Shown: positions 16,633-25,788 of the stretch, in pieces | How positions within the stretch are numbered: position 1 is the stretch's first letter | Layout: every line of letters starts with the position of its first letter | Origin: Chitinophaga pinensis | GTDB lineage: Bacteria > Bacteroidota > Bacteroidia > NS11-12g > UBA955 | Direction of reading: 5' to 3' | Assembly (NCBI GenBank): GCA_945888525.1 | Contig: CAMDAF010000021.1 | Location: 1 to 41,840, forward strand | DNA: 41,840 nt | Notes under the pieces: model-generated | Told to the model about the DNA's origin: nothing | The model's database searches: none | The model's input: the letters and a program-made list of their open reading frames with translations, nothing else | Program-made: the position numbers and the translations under genes

Positions 16633-19224
16633 ATGAAATTTAGCAAATTTTTCTTGATTGTGGCCTTTAGCACAATAATTTTTACTGCTTGTAAATCGAA
16701 ACCCACTTATCCTGATCAAAGGAAAACCATTGATCCTAGTTTATCCATATACAGAGCCAGTGTAAGCAAAGTCAATGATATCATTCACACCGAATTGGAA
16801 TTGTATCCTGATTTCGAAAAACGTGAAATGAAAGGCTTAGCAACGCTCACCGTAAGACCGCATTTTTATCCAGTTGACTCTTTAATTCTAAATGCCAAAT
16901 ATATGCGCATTGAAAGCGTTTCAATTCGTCGCGATGTGGGTGGTGATCAAAGAGGTGTTTTCTTACTTCAGCCACTTTCTTTTTCATACGACTCCTTGTT
17001 TTTGGTCATTAAGTTGGACAAACGCTACACCAAAGAGGATCAATATTTTGTTCAAATTCAATATGTAGCTCAACCAGAAAAAGTACATGAAAAGGGCAGC
17101 CGTGCCATCAGCAGCGATAAGGGTTTGTATTTTATCAACCACGATGGTAAGACACCAAAGAAGCCTATTCAATTGTGGACACAAGGAGAAACCGAAGCTG
17201 CCAGTTGTTGGTTCCCTACCATCGATGCACCCAATCAAAAAACGACGGGAAAAATTATTCTTCACTGCCCTTCAAAATACAAATCCATTTCCAACGGCGC
17301 TCGCATAAGCTCTAAGGCTGAAAACGACAGCACACGCATAGATATTTGGGAACAAATTAAACCGCATTCACCTTATTTGTTTGCTTTGGTTATTGGCGAT
17401 TTTTCTGAAACCAAAGACACTTGGAGAGGCAAAGAAGTTAATTATTATGTAGAACCTGAATATGCGGCATACAGCAAATTGGTTTTTGGCAATACCCCTG
17501 AGATGTTGGAATTTTACAGCAATATTTTACAAGTGTCTTACCCATGGGATAAGTTTCACCAAGTGGTGGTGCGTGATTTTGTAAGTGGTGCCATGGAAAA
17601 TACTGGCTGTGTCATTCACTACGATAAATTGCAGCACGATGCGCGTGAGCACTTAGATGAAACATATGAAGATGTTGTAGCCCACGAATTATTTCACCAT
17701 TGGTTTGGCGATTTGGTTACCTGTGAGTCGTGGTCTAACCTTCCGCTTAATGAATCGTTTGCCACCTATGGCGAGTACCTGTGGGACGATTATAAATATG
17801 GCCGCAGTGAAGCTGATTTGAAATTGAGTCGATTTCACCAACGCTATATCGATGAGTCAGACTACAAGCAAGTAGAGTTAATACGTTACCATTACCGCGA
17901 CAAAGAAGATATGTTCGATGGGCATAGCTACCAAAAAGGCGGATCAGTTATACATATGCTAAGAAAGTATATGGGCGATGAGGCTTTCTTTGCTGGGATA
18001 AAAACGTACCTAACAGACAATGCATACAAAAACGCTGAAATAAGCGATTTGCGCAAGGCATTTGAATCGGTAACAGGCGAAGACTTAAACTGGTTTTTTG
18101 ACCAATGGTTTATGCAAGCTGGACACCCGCATTTGAACATCACACACTCTGTCAATAAGGACAAGGTTTACCAAATAAAAATCATTCAAAAAGAGAAGCG
18201 TTTCAAATTGTATTTTGATGTGGATGTTCTAGAAAATGGCTCATACAAACGTCAGCGTTTGGTGCTTGACAAAGACACCCAGGTGTTCAGTTTCCCAAAT
18301 GTTAACAGCAATACCTATGTTCAGTTCGATGCACAGAACCAGTGTTTGGGTGAGTTGGAAGAGATAAAAGATTTGAATGCATGGAAGTTGCAATTTGCAA
18401 ATGCCCAATTGGCGGCACACAAACTAAAAGCATTTGAACAAATGATGATATTAGAAAATGATACCGCGGCAAAAGCCTTGTATTGTTCAACGATGTTGTC
18501 TGATCCTTTTTGGTATTGCAGAGTGAGTGCTTTGTTGGAAATTGCACAATCAGATTTTAGCCCTGCTGCCATTTCAAGATTTGCAAAACAAGCAAAAATA
18601 GCCTTGTTAAAAGAGCCGTCAGCCGAAGTAAGAAAGGCCTATGTTCAATTGTTTACTGAAAGCAAAGATCTAGCGGTTTTGAAAGCCATGTTAAACGATT
18701 CTTCGTTCAATGTGGTTAAAGCAAGTTTGTTGGCCTTAACCAAATTGGACCCTATTGCTGCCTATAAGTTTGCCAACGACAACCGTTACAACACCCACAG
18801 AAAAATGCGCAGCATGGTGTATACAGCTATTGCCAAAACCAGCGAAGACAATGAATCATTATTCTTATTGAACACCATTGAAAAAGACAATTACGAAAAT
18901 GCCGGTTTTGCTGCCAATGCCTTGGCCAGTTACCTGCGTTTCAATCCTTATCTGAAAAAATACAGCAATGAAAATGGTGAAATAAGCGACCAAGTATTGT
19001 TGCGTTTGGAAGCTTTAGCAAAGAATAAGAAAGAGCCAAACGCATGCAAAAATGCTTTGGCAGCCATCAAAATCATGTACAACTATTTTTACTACCAGGT
19101 GATGTATATTGAAGTAAATCAGGGCATGAATAAGGATGCAAAAAGTTCCAACAAAGAAGAGTTGAACAATTGCAAGATCATGAAGAAGCGCTTGGGCGCG
19201 CTGATGAAGAAGCTGAGAGGATGA
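16633..19224 (+). CDS. M1 family aminopeptidase lipoprotein
   Basis: 863 residues from ATG 16633, chosen because the lipoprotein signal (MKFSKFFLIVAFSTIIFTAC, Cys20) begins there. It is a zinc aminopeptidase of family M1: exopeptidase motif GAMEN at 319-323, zinc ligands His351 and His355 (HELFHHW) and Glu374 (NESFATY). The C-terminal 300 residues are helical and HEAT-like (AEVRKAYVQLF; SSFNVVKASLLAL), the usual cap of the family. It should trim peptides at the periplasm or cell surface, anchored by lipid. It is a single gene between repeat-rich intergenic regions, and all catalytic residues are intact. Confidence 0.93.
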   Translation: MKFSKFFLIVAFSTIIFTACKSKPTYPDQRKTIDPSLSIYRASVSKVNDIIHTELELYPDFEKREMKGLATLTVRPHFYPVDSLILNAKYMRIESVSIRRDVGGDQRGVFLLQPLSFSYDSLFLVIKLDKRYTKEDQYFVQIQYVAQPEKVHEKGSRAISSDKGLYFINHDGKTPKKPIQLWTQGETEAASCWFPTIDAPNQKTTGKIILHCPSKYKSISNGARISSKAENDSTRIDIWEQIKPHSPYLFALVIGDFSETKDTWRGKEVNYYVEPEYAAYSKLVFGNTPEMLEFYSNILQVSYPWDKFHQVVVRDFVSGAMENTGCVIHYDKLQHDAREHLDETYEDVVAHELFHHWFGDLVTCESWSNLPLNESFATYGEYLWDDYKYGRSEADLKLSRFHQRYIDESDYKQVELIRYHYRDKEDMFDGHSYQKGGSVIHMLRKYMGDEAFFAGIKTYLTDNAYKNAEISDLRKAFESVTGEDLNWFFDQWFMQAGHPHLNITHSVNKDKVYQIKIIQKEKRFKLYFDVDVLENGSYKRQRLVLDKDTQVFSFPNVNSNTYVQFDAQNQCLGELEEIKDLNAWKLQFANAQLAAHKLKAFEQMMILENDTAAKALYCSTMLSDPFWYCRVSALLEIAQSDFSPAAISRFAKQAKIALLKEPSAEVRKAYVQLFTESKDLAVLKAMLNDSSFNVVKASLLALTKLDPIAAYKFANDNRYNTHRKMRSMVYTAIAKTSEDNESLFLLNTIEKDNYENAGFAANALASYLRFNPYLKKYSNENGEISDQVLLRLEALAKNKKEPNACKNALAAIKIMYNYFYYQVMYIEVNQGMNKDAKSSNKEELNNCKIMKKRLGALMKKLRG

Positions 19225-19500
19225 GATAGGGTATAGGGTTTTTATTAGGGTCTAGGGTTTAGCGTCTAGGGTATAGTATTTAAAAATGCTTCTACATTTC
19301 GTTAATAACTAATAAGCAGTGCCGCAAGAGCAAGAACTTAGCGCAGCGATTTCACGACCGGAGGGAGTAACAAAGGCGAGGCAATCGGTATTTGTTGGTG
19401 ATTTCGTGTAAGACTCAGGGGTGGAAAACACCACCTGAGACAGAATTTAGGGTATAATTTAGGGTTTAGGGGTTAGTGTTTTAGTAAATGCTTCTACATT
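19225..19500. repeat. TAGGG-type repeats with a duplicated tail
   Basis: G-rich words occur at 19226-19278 (AGATAGGGTATAGGGTTTT, TTAGGGTCTAGGGTTTAGCG) and 19446-19478. Each is followed by a similar tail, AAATGCTTCTACATTT then TTAATAACTAATA, starting near 19283 and 19485. Between them 19317-19437 is gene-free, with an imperfect hairpin CTCAGGGGTG/CACCACCTGAG at 19416-19436. The region follows the M1 gene directly and has no open frame of note. Confidence 0.65.
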
Positions 19501-19542
19501 TTGATTAATAACTAATAGCTAATAACGATTTACTAAACGGAA

Positions 19543-19690
19543 CGAAGTGAAACGGATTTCTCTGCCACTGGGATCAATTTCTCAATTTCTCAGTTTTCCC
19601 ATCCCGTAGCGTGCGACGAAGGAGCTCTGCCACTGGGATCAGTTTCTCCATCCCGTACCGTGAACGGAGTTCTCTGCTAACGGGATCACG
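19543..19690. repeat. array of CCCGTACCGTG/CTCTGCCACTGGGATCA units
   Basis: Three degenerate tandem units contain CTCTGCCACTGGGATCA or close variants (19561, 19625, 19672), with CATCCCGTAGCGTG and CATCCCGTACCGTG between them. An inverted single copy is at 16474-16523. The array abuts the 3' end of the VanZ gene. Function unknown. Confidence 0.6.
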
Positions 19691-19691
19691 C

Positions 19692-20108
19692 TCAAATTGT
19701 CTCGTCCCTATCCATAAACTTCAAGTCGCCATAAACGGAGTGAAACGCTGCAATACCTATTACTGCACCGATGATATCTGCCACCACATCCCAATATTCG
19801 GCCTTTCGGTCGACGGTAAAGTAGTGCTGAATCAATTCAATAAAAATGGCGTAAATAATGGCAATGATTAAAGAAATCACGCGTATTTTATTCAATAAAA
19901 AAGAGTAGCGCCATTGCTTGATAAAACCAAGCATTAAGAAATACACAAGAACCGCGAACACAAATGCATGTCCTAGTTTATCGGTTTGGATGCCGACTAG
20001 TTTTTGGGGTATGAATCCACCACTGCTGCTGGTGCATAAAGACAAAATAAAAATTGCCCACGCAAAAGTGGGCAATTGATGTTTTAATATTTTTAATTTG
20101 TTAGCCAA
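19692..20108 (-). CDS. VanZ family membrane protein
   Basis: 138 residues with four hydrophobic segments; the VanZ-like motifs are DKLGHAFVFAVLVYFLML after the first loop and IFIELIQHYFTVDRKAEYWDVVADIIGAVIG. VanZ-like proteins are integral membrane proteins of unclear function, named after a teicoplanin-resistance protein. The only start is TTG at 20108, 15 bases after gcvH. It is translationally downstream of gcvH, a pairing often seen in Bacteroidota. The gene ends in repeat-rich DNA; the last codons could derive from it. Confidence 0.85.
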   Translation of the reverse strand: MANKLKILKHQLPTFAWAIFILSLCTSSSGGFIPQKLVGIQTDKLGHAFVFAVLVYFLMLGFIKQWRYSFLLNKIRVISLIIAIIYAIFIELIQHYFTVDRKAEYWDVVADIIGAVIGIAAFHSVYGDLKFMDRDETI

Positions 20109-20123
20109 ACTAACTGAATTTGA

Positions 20124-20504
20124 TTAGTGACCGGTTAAAGCTTGGTATGCTGTAGAATCAAGTAGTTCGTTTAACTCTTCAGGATTGCTGATTTTGATTT
20201 TCACCATCCAACCCGCTTGGTAAGGATCAGAATTTACCAATTCAGGATTAGATTCTAAAGCTGGGTTAACTTCTGATACTTCGCCAGAGATAGGCATGAA
20301 TAAATCACTTACAGTCTTAACCGCTTCAACAGTTCCGAAGGTAGCTTCTTTAGAAAGTGTTTGACTTTTTGTTTCGATTTCAACGAAAACGATGTCACCA
20401 AGTTCGCCTTGAGCAAAATCGGTAATGCCTACAGTTGCTGTATCGCCATCTATGCTAATCCATTCGTGGTCTTTGGTGTACTTTAAATTTTCTGGAAAGT
20501 TCAT
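20124..20504 (-). CDS. gcvH: glycine cleavage system H protein
   Basis: 126 residues, the normal length. The H protein carries a lipoyl arm that shuttles the aminomethyl group between the P, T and L proteins of glycine cleavage. The lipoylated lysine is Lys63 in [20 protein letters not shown], and the N-terminal [19 protein letters not shown] is the family start. It follows accD after 39 bases and precedes vanZ. The P, T and L proteins are not in the window. tdh at 4344, also making glycine, is far away and independent. Confidence 0.96.
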   Translation of the reverse strand: MNFPENLKYTKDHEWISIDGDTATVGITDFAQGELGDIVFVEIETKSQTLSKEATFGTVEAVKTVSDLFMPISGEVSEVNPALESNPELVNSDPYQAGWMVKIKISNPEELNELLDSTAYQALTGH

Positions 20505-20543
20505 TGTGTTATTTGATTATTTTTTATGTTAAAATTATTTTAG

Positions 20544-21389
20544 TTAATCCCAAATCTGACTTAAAAGCAAACTGATTTTATCTTTCAAAACGTTTCTGTG
20601 TACGATCATATCGACAAAGCCATGCTCTAATAAAAACTCAGAACTTTGGAATCCTTTTGGTAAATCTTTTCCTATGGTTTCTTTAATCACCCTTGGTCCT
20701 GCAAAACCGATCAGTGCTTCTGGTTCAGCGATGTTGAAATCACCCAACATAGCGAATGAGGCCGTAATGCCACCAGTTGTCGGGTCGGTTAATAAAGAGA
20801 TATAGGGAACGCCATCTCTGGCCAAAAGCGCCAATTTTGCAGAAGTTTTTGCCATTTGCATAAGCGAGAATGCTGCTTCCATCATACGTGCACCACCACT
20901 TTTGCTAATAATTACTAGCGGCATGCGGTTTTCTCTGGCAAAGTCTATGGCTCTTGCAATTTTCTCTCCAACAACACTTCCCATAGAGCCTCCGATAAAA
21001 GCGAAGTCCATACAAGCAACCACTATTTTACGTCCATTGGATTTGCCGTGGGCAGTTCTAACGGCATCTTTCAACCCGCTTTTTTTGATGCTGTCTTCTA
21101 TCCTTGCGGTGTAGGGTTTGGTGTCTGTAAAGTTTAGAGGGTCGTCAGAAATTAAATTTGCATCTAGTTCTTTGAATTTGTTGTCATCAAATAAGATTTC
21201 AAAATATTCTTTTGAACTAATTTTATAATGGTAGTCGCAAGATGGGCAAACAAAACGGCCCTCAATTAAATCTTTATGCGGTGTGAGGACTTTGCATCTA
21301 GGGCACTTATCCCATAAGCCGTCTGGAGTCGCTTTTTTTTCCTTAGTTTTAGTAGTTATACCTTCGGATACACGTTTAAACCAGCTCAT
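20544..21389 (-). CDS. accD: acetyl-CoA carboxylase carboxyltransferase subunit beta
   Basis: 281 residues. AccD with AccA transfers the carboxyl group from biotin carboxyl carrier protein to acetyl-CoA, giving malonyl-CoA for fatty acid synthesis. The N-terminal four-cysteine zinc ribbon is complete (Cys29, Cys32, Cys48, Cys51 in KCPRC and VCPSC). The crotonase-like core contains [18 protein letters not shown] and [18 protein letters not shown], the CoA-binding segments. It lies 33 bases after fbaB and 39 before gcvH on the same strand, probably in one transcript. Confidence 0.97.
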   Translation of the reverse strand: MSWFKRVSEGITTKTKEKKATPDGLWDKCPRCKVLTPHKDLIEGRFVCPSCDYHYKISSKEYFEILFDDNKFKELDANLISDDPLNFTDTKPYTARIEDSIKKSGLKDAVRTAHGKSNGRKIVVACMDFAFIGGSMGSVVGEKIARAIDFARENRMPLVIISKSGGARMMEAAFSLMQMAKTSAKLALLARDGVPYISLLTDPTTGGITASFAMLGDFNIAEPEALIGFAGPRVIKETIGKDLPKGFQSSEFLLEHGFVDMIVHRNVLKDKISLLLSQIWD

Positions 21390-21422
21390 AATACAAGTAC
21401 AAGATTAGGATAAAGATTTGAA

Positions 21423-22481
21423 TTAAGCAATAGTAATTTGTTTTTCAAGATACACATCTTGAATGCTGTTTAGCAATGCGATGCCTTCGTTCATAGGCTT
21501 TTGAAAAGCTTTTCTTCCGCTTATCAAACCTTGTCCGCCTGCGCGTTTGTTGATTACTGCGGTTGTAACTGCTTCAGCCAAATCGCTAGCACCTTTACTC
21601 TCGCCACCACTGTTAATTAGACCTGCACGGCCCATGTAGCAATTTGCAACTTGGTAACGGCAAAGATCAATTGGATGGTCAGTACTTAGTTCACTGTATA
21701 CTTTAGGGTGGGTTTTGCCAAAGTTAAGAGCAGTGTATCCACCGTTGTTGGTAGGTAGTTTTTGTTTGATAATATCCGCTTGGATGGTTACACCCAAATG
21801 GTTTGCTTGTGCAGTTAAGTCGGTTGCTGTGTGGTAGTCGATGCCGTCTTTTTTGAAACCGTTGTTTCTTAGGTAGCACCATAAAATAGTCGTCATACCC
21901 AACTCATGCGCTCTTTCGAATGCCTGGGCAACTTCAACGATTTGACGGGCAGATTCCGGAGAACCGAAGTAAATGGTTGCTCCAACTGCCGTTGCGCCTA
22001 AATTCCATGCTTCTTCAACGCTTCCAAACATGATTTGATCAAATTTGTTAGGGTAGCTTAAAAACTCATTGTGGTTTAATTTCACAATGAAAGGAATTTT
22101 GTGAGCATATTTTCTGCTGCACGCAGCAAGAACACCATAGGTAGAAGCAACCGCGTTGCAACCGCCTTCAATGGCTAATTTTACAATGTTTTCTGGATCA
22201 AAGAAAGCAGGGTTTGGGGCAAAAGATGCACCAGCACTGTGCTCTATGCCTTGGTCAACTGGCAAGATACTAACGTAGCCTGTTCCAGCCAATCTGCCAT
22301 GGTTGTAAATGGCGTTTAAACTTCTTAATACTTGAGGGGAACGGTTTGTTTGCGCAAATACACGGTCTACAAAATCGCCGCCAGGTAAGTGGATGCTTTC
22401 TTTGCTGATGGTTTTTGAGGTGTGGTTTAACAAACTATCGGCATCGTTTCCCAATAGTTCTTGAATTTTTGAAAAGCTCAT
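21423..22481 (-). CDS. fbaB: class I fructose-bisphosphate aldolase (FbaB type)
   Basis: 352 residues of the DhnA/FbaB class I aldolase family, which cleaves fructose 1,6-bisphosphate to two triose phosphates through a lysine Schiff base. Family features visible are [41 protein letters not shown] and [17 protein letters not shown]. The length and these motifs match the bacterial FbaB rather than the class II zinc enzyme. It is first in the probable fbaB-accD-gcvH-vanZ transcript, with a -7 element 15 bases upstream. Confidence 0.94.
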   Translation of the reverse strand: MSFSKIQELLGNDADSLLNHTSKTISKESIHLPGGDFVDRVFAQTNRSPQVLRSLNAIYNHGRLAGTGYVSILPVDQGIEHSAGASFAPNPAFFDPENIVKLAIEGGCNAVASTYGVLAACSRKYAHKIPFIVKLNHNEFLSYPNKFDQIMFGSVEEAWNLGATAVGATIYFGSPESARQIVEVAQAFERAHELGMTTILWCYLRNNGFKKDGIDYHTATDLTAQANHLGVTIQADIIKQKLPTNNGGYTALNFGKTHPKVYSELSTDHPIDLCRYQVANCYMGRAGLINSGGESKGASDLAEAVTTAVINKRAGGQGLISGRKAFQKPMNEGIALLNSIQDVYLEKQITIA

Positions 22482-22496
22482 AATTTAATTAGGTTG

Positions 22497-22504
22497 CAAA
22501 AGTA
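22497..22504 (-). promoter_or_regulatory. -7 promoter element for fbaB-accD-gcvH-vanZ
   Basis: TACTTTTG on the minus strand matches TAnnTTTG and ends 15 bases before the fbaB ATG. No TTTG is found at the -33 position. The remainder of 22482-22662 is gene-free AT-rich DNA. Confidence 0.5.
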
Positions 22505-22662
22505 CAAAATTTATAAAGAATAGAAAAAATTTTGTATCCTATATGGGCAATTATTCAAATAAGTTGTAGTTTAACTCCTTTTATCCTAGCACAATAGAAA
22601 AGCGAATTTCCTATTTTCTAAAAGATTGGTAGGCGCGAAGAATAAAAAGTAAGGGAATAGAA

Positions 22663-22977
22663 TTAGCTGTTTTTAATCAACAACTTCTTTAAAACCACAT
22701 GGTCACCATATTCAATTTTAATCAAATACAACCCGTTAATAAGGTTTAAGTTAGAAAAGTCGCAGGTAATGGTTTCATTGGCTTTAAATGTATAGGTCTC
22801 CATTTTATTGCCAAGAATATCGCTAATGGTAAAAGTAATATCAGATTTAGGGGTTTCGCTAAAATTAACTTTAACAAATCCGTTGGCTGGGTTTGGATAC
22901 ATGGTCACTTTGCTGCTGCTTTGTGCCATTACTTGCATGCCTGCCAATAATCCGACCATCAGTATGAATGCTTTCAT
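22663..22977 (-). CDS. minimal secreted protein made of a T9SS sorting domain
   Basis: 104 residues from ATG 22977, where the signal peptide begins (MKAFILMVGLLAGMQVMAQ); the frame is open ten codons further. Everything after the signal peptide is a type A T9SS sorting domain: VTMYPNPANGFVKVNF, ITFTISDILGNKMETYTF, LNGLYLIKIEYGDHVVLKKLLI-like strands. There is no cargo domain. It may be a real small secreted protein or the remnant of a larger one. It follows the barrel gene after 81 bases. A 15-bp inverted repeat (CATTGTGCCACAATG, 23008-23022) lies about 30 bases upstream and could be an operator. Confidence 0.75.
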   Translation of the reverse strand: MKAFILMVGLLAGMQVMAQSSSKVTMYPNPANGFVKVNFSETPKSDITFTISDILGNKMETYTFKANETITCDFSNLNLINGLYLIKIEYGDHVVLKKLLIKNS

Positions 22978-23058
22978 GTAATTTAATCTCCCATTTAGAA
23001 AGGGCAATCATTGTGCCACAATGGGCAAAAGGCTTAAATTAATAAAAACTTAACGGCA

Positions 23059-23787
23059 TTAAAACATAAACGACAACTCGATGCTCATGTTTCTCACCGA
23101 GTGGGTGCCGTCTTTAAAGCGAGGCGTCAGGTCGCGGTAATCGTAGTTAGAAACACTCGATGGGTTATCCGTCCGCTCCTTAAAAACAGAGGTGTAAATG
23201 TTGCGCATGCCCAATTTGGCGCACAATTGAAACGACATTCCATTCCCAATTTCTTTGCGGATGCCAATGGCTGGCGCTAAGTCAATTTTCTTAAATGGCA
23301 AATCGGTTTTTACTTCGCCAAACTTTCCATACGATTTGTTGATGCTGCTTCTAAAAAGGTAGCCGAACTGTCCGCCCAAGAGCAAATGCATTGGCTGTTT
23401 TTTTGGGTTGTTGTACAATTCAATGCTGAAGTATACAGGCAATTCAAGGTAAGCCAATGATATTTTACTAAACGACGTGTCGTTGGTCTTTCCAAATTTA
23501 CTGCCTTTGAACGTAAGGTTCATTTCCCAATGCAATTTCAAATTTTTACTTTTGTTTAGATCAACGATGTTGTAGATACCGGCTCCAAATCCATACGTAG
23601 GTCTTGAGTTGTCGAAGGCAGTACCCAAGAAACGATGTCCACCCATGGTGAATTTAACCCCCAGTTTTGTTTTCAGATTTTCATCTGTGTTGACATTTTG
23701 CTGTTGCAAAGGGGCTTCAATTTCTCCCTCAGGCTGCGCAAACAAGGCCAAATTCCACAAACAAAAAATTAATGCTGTATACTTCAT
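23059..23787 (-). CDS. outer membrane beta-barrel protein (PorT-like)
   Basis: 242 residues: signal peptide MKYTALIFCLWNLALFAQ, a short low-complexity linker (EGEIEAPLQQQNVNTDEN), then amphipathic strands (LGVKFTMGGHRFLG, ISLAYLELPVYFSIEL, LLLGGQFGYLFRS) ending in RNMSIELSFMF. The LAYLELPVYF segment is typical of the outer-membrane barrel family annotated as porin family or PorT-like in Bacteroidota. Its start is three bases after hscA, so the two are co-transcribed, although no functional link is known. Barrel assignment is good; transport role unproven. Confidence 0.75.
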   Translation of the reverse strand: MKYTALIFCLWNLALFAQPEGEIEAPLQQQNVNTDENLKTKLGVKFTMGGHRFLGTAFDNSRPTYGFGAGIYNIVDLNKSKNLKLHWEMNLTFKGSKFGKTNDTSFSKISLAYLELPVYFSIELYNNPKKQPMHLLLGGQFGYLFRSSINKSYGKFGEVKTDLPFKKIDLAPAIGIRKEIGNGMSFQLCAKLGMRNIYTSVFKERTDNPSSVSNYDYRDLTPRFKDGTHSVRNMSIELSFMF

Positions 23788-23790
23788 GGT

Positions 23791-25668
23791 TTATAATGTG
23801 TCCAATTTTTTTCCAGTTAATGCTTTTCCTATTGCTTCATCCATGATGCGTTCGGCAAAAGGACGGGTAATATGGTTCAAACGGTCCATTGAAGTTATTA
23901 TTGCTTCTTTGTCGTTTTCTTTACAAATCAATTCTAAATTTTCAATTGCCGTTTTTGTTTCAGCCACTTCTTCACCACTCAACAAACTGCTGTTGTTTTG
24001 GACCAGTTTTTTGCATTGGTAAATAACCTGCTCGGCTTCAGTTTTTGTTTCTGCCAAAGACCTTGCATGCATATCGGCCTCTGCGTGTTGCATAGCCGCC
24101 AAGAGCATGGTTTCAACATCGTTGTCACTTAGGCCGTATTGTGGCTCAATGTCTATAATTTGCTGAACCCCTGAGCGCAATTCTACTGCTTCAACTTTTA
24201 AAATTCCATCGGCGTTTAAAATAAAACGGATGTCAATTTTTGGCAATCCCGCTGGCATGGCTGGAATGTTTTCCAAAGTGAATTCGCCAAGTTTTCTATT
24301 GTCAGATACCATTTCACGTTCACCCTGGTAAACGCTAATTTTCAATTTGCTTTGTCCGTCAATTGAGGTGGTGTATTGTCTGCCGGCGCTGCTTGGTAAT
24401 TTGCTGTTGCGGGGAATAATGACATCCATCAATCCGCCCATGGTTTCAATGCCCAAGCTCAAAGGCGTTACATCCAACAATAAAATGTCTTTTCTATTGC
24501 CTGCTAAAATATCGGCTTCAATGGCAGCACCAAGCGCAACCACTTCATCGGGGTTTAGTTTGTTGTTGACTTGGTCTTTCTTAAAGAATTTTTGCACCCT
24601 TTCAATAACATACAAAGTTCTCGTAGAACCACCCACCATAACCACTTCATCAATTTCTTCAACGCTCAAATCGGCATCTTTCATAGCCATGGCGCACGAT
24701 TTTAAAGTCTTTTCAACGATAGGGTTTATAAGCTTTTGGAAGGTTTCTCTTAAAAGTGATAAGTTGTAGGTATTATTGTTTAAAACAATCTGACCAGTAT
24801 ACTCCGGCGCTTCACTTAAATGTTTTTTTGCTTCTTCTGATTTTAAACGAAGGGTTTGGTAATCGGATTTGTTGGCTTCAATGTCTTCAATTTTTAAACC
24901 CAGTTCAATGCACCAATAATCGGCTATGGTTCTGTCGAAGTCATCGCCACCGGTGTAGGTATCGCCGTTGGTTGATAAGACTTCAAATACCCCATTTTGA
25001 ATTTGTAAAATGGTGATATCGAAAGTGCCACCACCTAAGTCGTATACCGCTATGGTTTTTTGTTCAGCTTTATTCAAGCCTATGCCGTAAGCCAAACTCG
25101 CAGCGGTAGGTTCGTTGACTATGCGCAAGACATCAAGGCCTGCCAGTTTTCCAGCGTCTCTGGTTGCTTGTCTTTGTGAGTCGTTGAAATAGGCAGGTAC
25201 GGTAATAACCGCTTTGCCAATGCTTTCACCCAATATGGTTTCTGCTTTTTGTTTTAAGTGTTTTAAAATAAAAGAAGATAGTTCAATGGGGTTGTATATT
25301 TTTCCATTGATTTCAATATTCACCATGGCCTTGGTATCGTCGGGCACCAAGTGGTAGCCAAAGCTGCGGGCATGGGATGCTAAGTCGGTAAACGAGCGGC
25401 CTAAAAGTCGTTTAACTGAGTAGACGGTGTTAGACGATTCGCTTAACAAATGTGACTTTGCAAGATCACCAACCACAATTTGATTGTTGGCATCAATGTA
25501 AATAACCGAGGGAACAATTTTGTCGCCATTTTCACCCAAGCAATAGGCTTCATGGTTCTCTTGATTTACCAGTGCCACAAGGCTGTTGGTGGTTCCCAGG
25601 TCTATGCCTATAACTTTGTCGGAACGTTTGATGGTTCCATCTTTTATATTGATTTTTATTCTTGCCAA
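23791..25668 (-). CDS. hscA: Fe-S cluster assembly chaperone HscA (Hsp70)
   Basis: About 625 residues of the Hsp70 family. The nucleotide-binding domain has [14 protein letters not shown] and [14 protein letters not shown], and the linker is [18 protein letters not shown]. The N-terminus ([11 protein letters not shown]) and the short C-terminal lid, without the glycine-rich tail and EEVD-like end of DnaK, point to the HscA branch, which helps release Fe-S clusters from IscU. No ATG fits; TTG 25668 is preferred over TTG 25677 because the latter overlaps the -7 element. The isc genes and hscB are not adjacent, so DnaK-type function is a minor alternative. Confidence 0.85.
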   Translation of the reverse strand: MARIKINIKDGTIKRSDKVIGIDLGTTNSLVALVNQENHEAYCLGENGDKIVPSVIYIDANNQIVVGDLAKSHLLSESSNTVYSVKRLLGRSFTDLASHARSFGYHLVPDDTKAMVNIEINGKIYNPIELSSFILKHLKQKAETILGESIGKAVITVPAYFNDSQRQATRDAGKLAGLDVLRIVNEPTAASLAYGIGLNKAEQKTIAVYDLGGGTFDITILQIQNGVFEVLSTNGDTYTGGDDFDRTIADYWCIELGLKIEDIEANKSDYQTLRLKSEEAKKHLSEAPEYTGQIVLNNNTYNLSLLRETFQKLINPIVEKTLKSCAMAMKDADLSVEEIDEVVMVGGSTRTLYVIERVQKFFKKDQVNNKLNPDEVVALGAAIEADILAGNRKDILLLDVTPLSLGIETMGGLMDVIIPRNSKLPSSAGRQYTTSIDGQSKLKISVYQGEREMVSDNRKLGEFTLENIPAMPAGLPKIDIRFILNADGILKVEAVELRSGVQQIIDIEPQYGLSDNDVETMLLAAMQHAEADMHARSLAETKTEAEQVIYQCKKLVQNNSSLLSGEEVAETKTAIENLELICKENDKEAIITSMDRLNHITRPFAERIMDEAIGKALTGKKLDTL

Positions 25669-25674
25669 GTGGGG

Positions 25675-25682
25675 CAAAATTA
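25675..25682 (-). promoter_or_regulatory. -7 promoter element for hscA
   Basis: TAATTTTG on the minus strand matches TAnnTTTG and ends six bases before TTG 25668. It covers the upstream TTG at 25677, ruling that out as the start. No -33 TTTG at the usual distance. Confidence 0.45.
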
Positions 25683-25747
25683 GTTAATTTTTAAATGATT
25701 ATTGTGTTCAAAGGCAGGAAATAAAACATATTGATAATATTTATAGC

Positions 25748-25776
25748 TTGAGAGTGCAACATATTATTTATTTTTG
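25748..25776 (+). promoter_or_regulatory. promoter for the 1270-residue T9SS protein
   Basis: TTG (25748-25750), an 18-base gap, then TATTTTTG (25769-25776). The ATG at 25789 follows after 12 bases, and the five codons of open frame before it overlap the element, so 25789 is the start. Confidence 0.6.
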
Positions 25777-25788
25777 TGTCTTAAGGAT

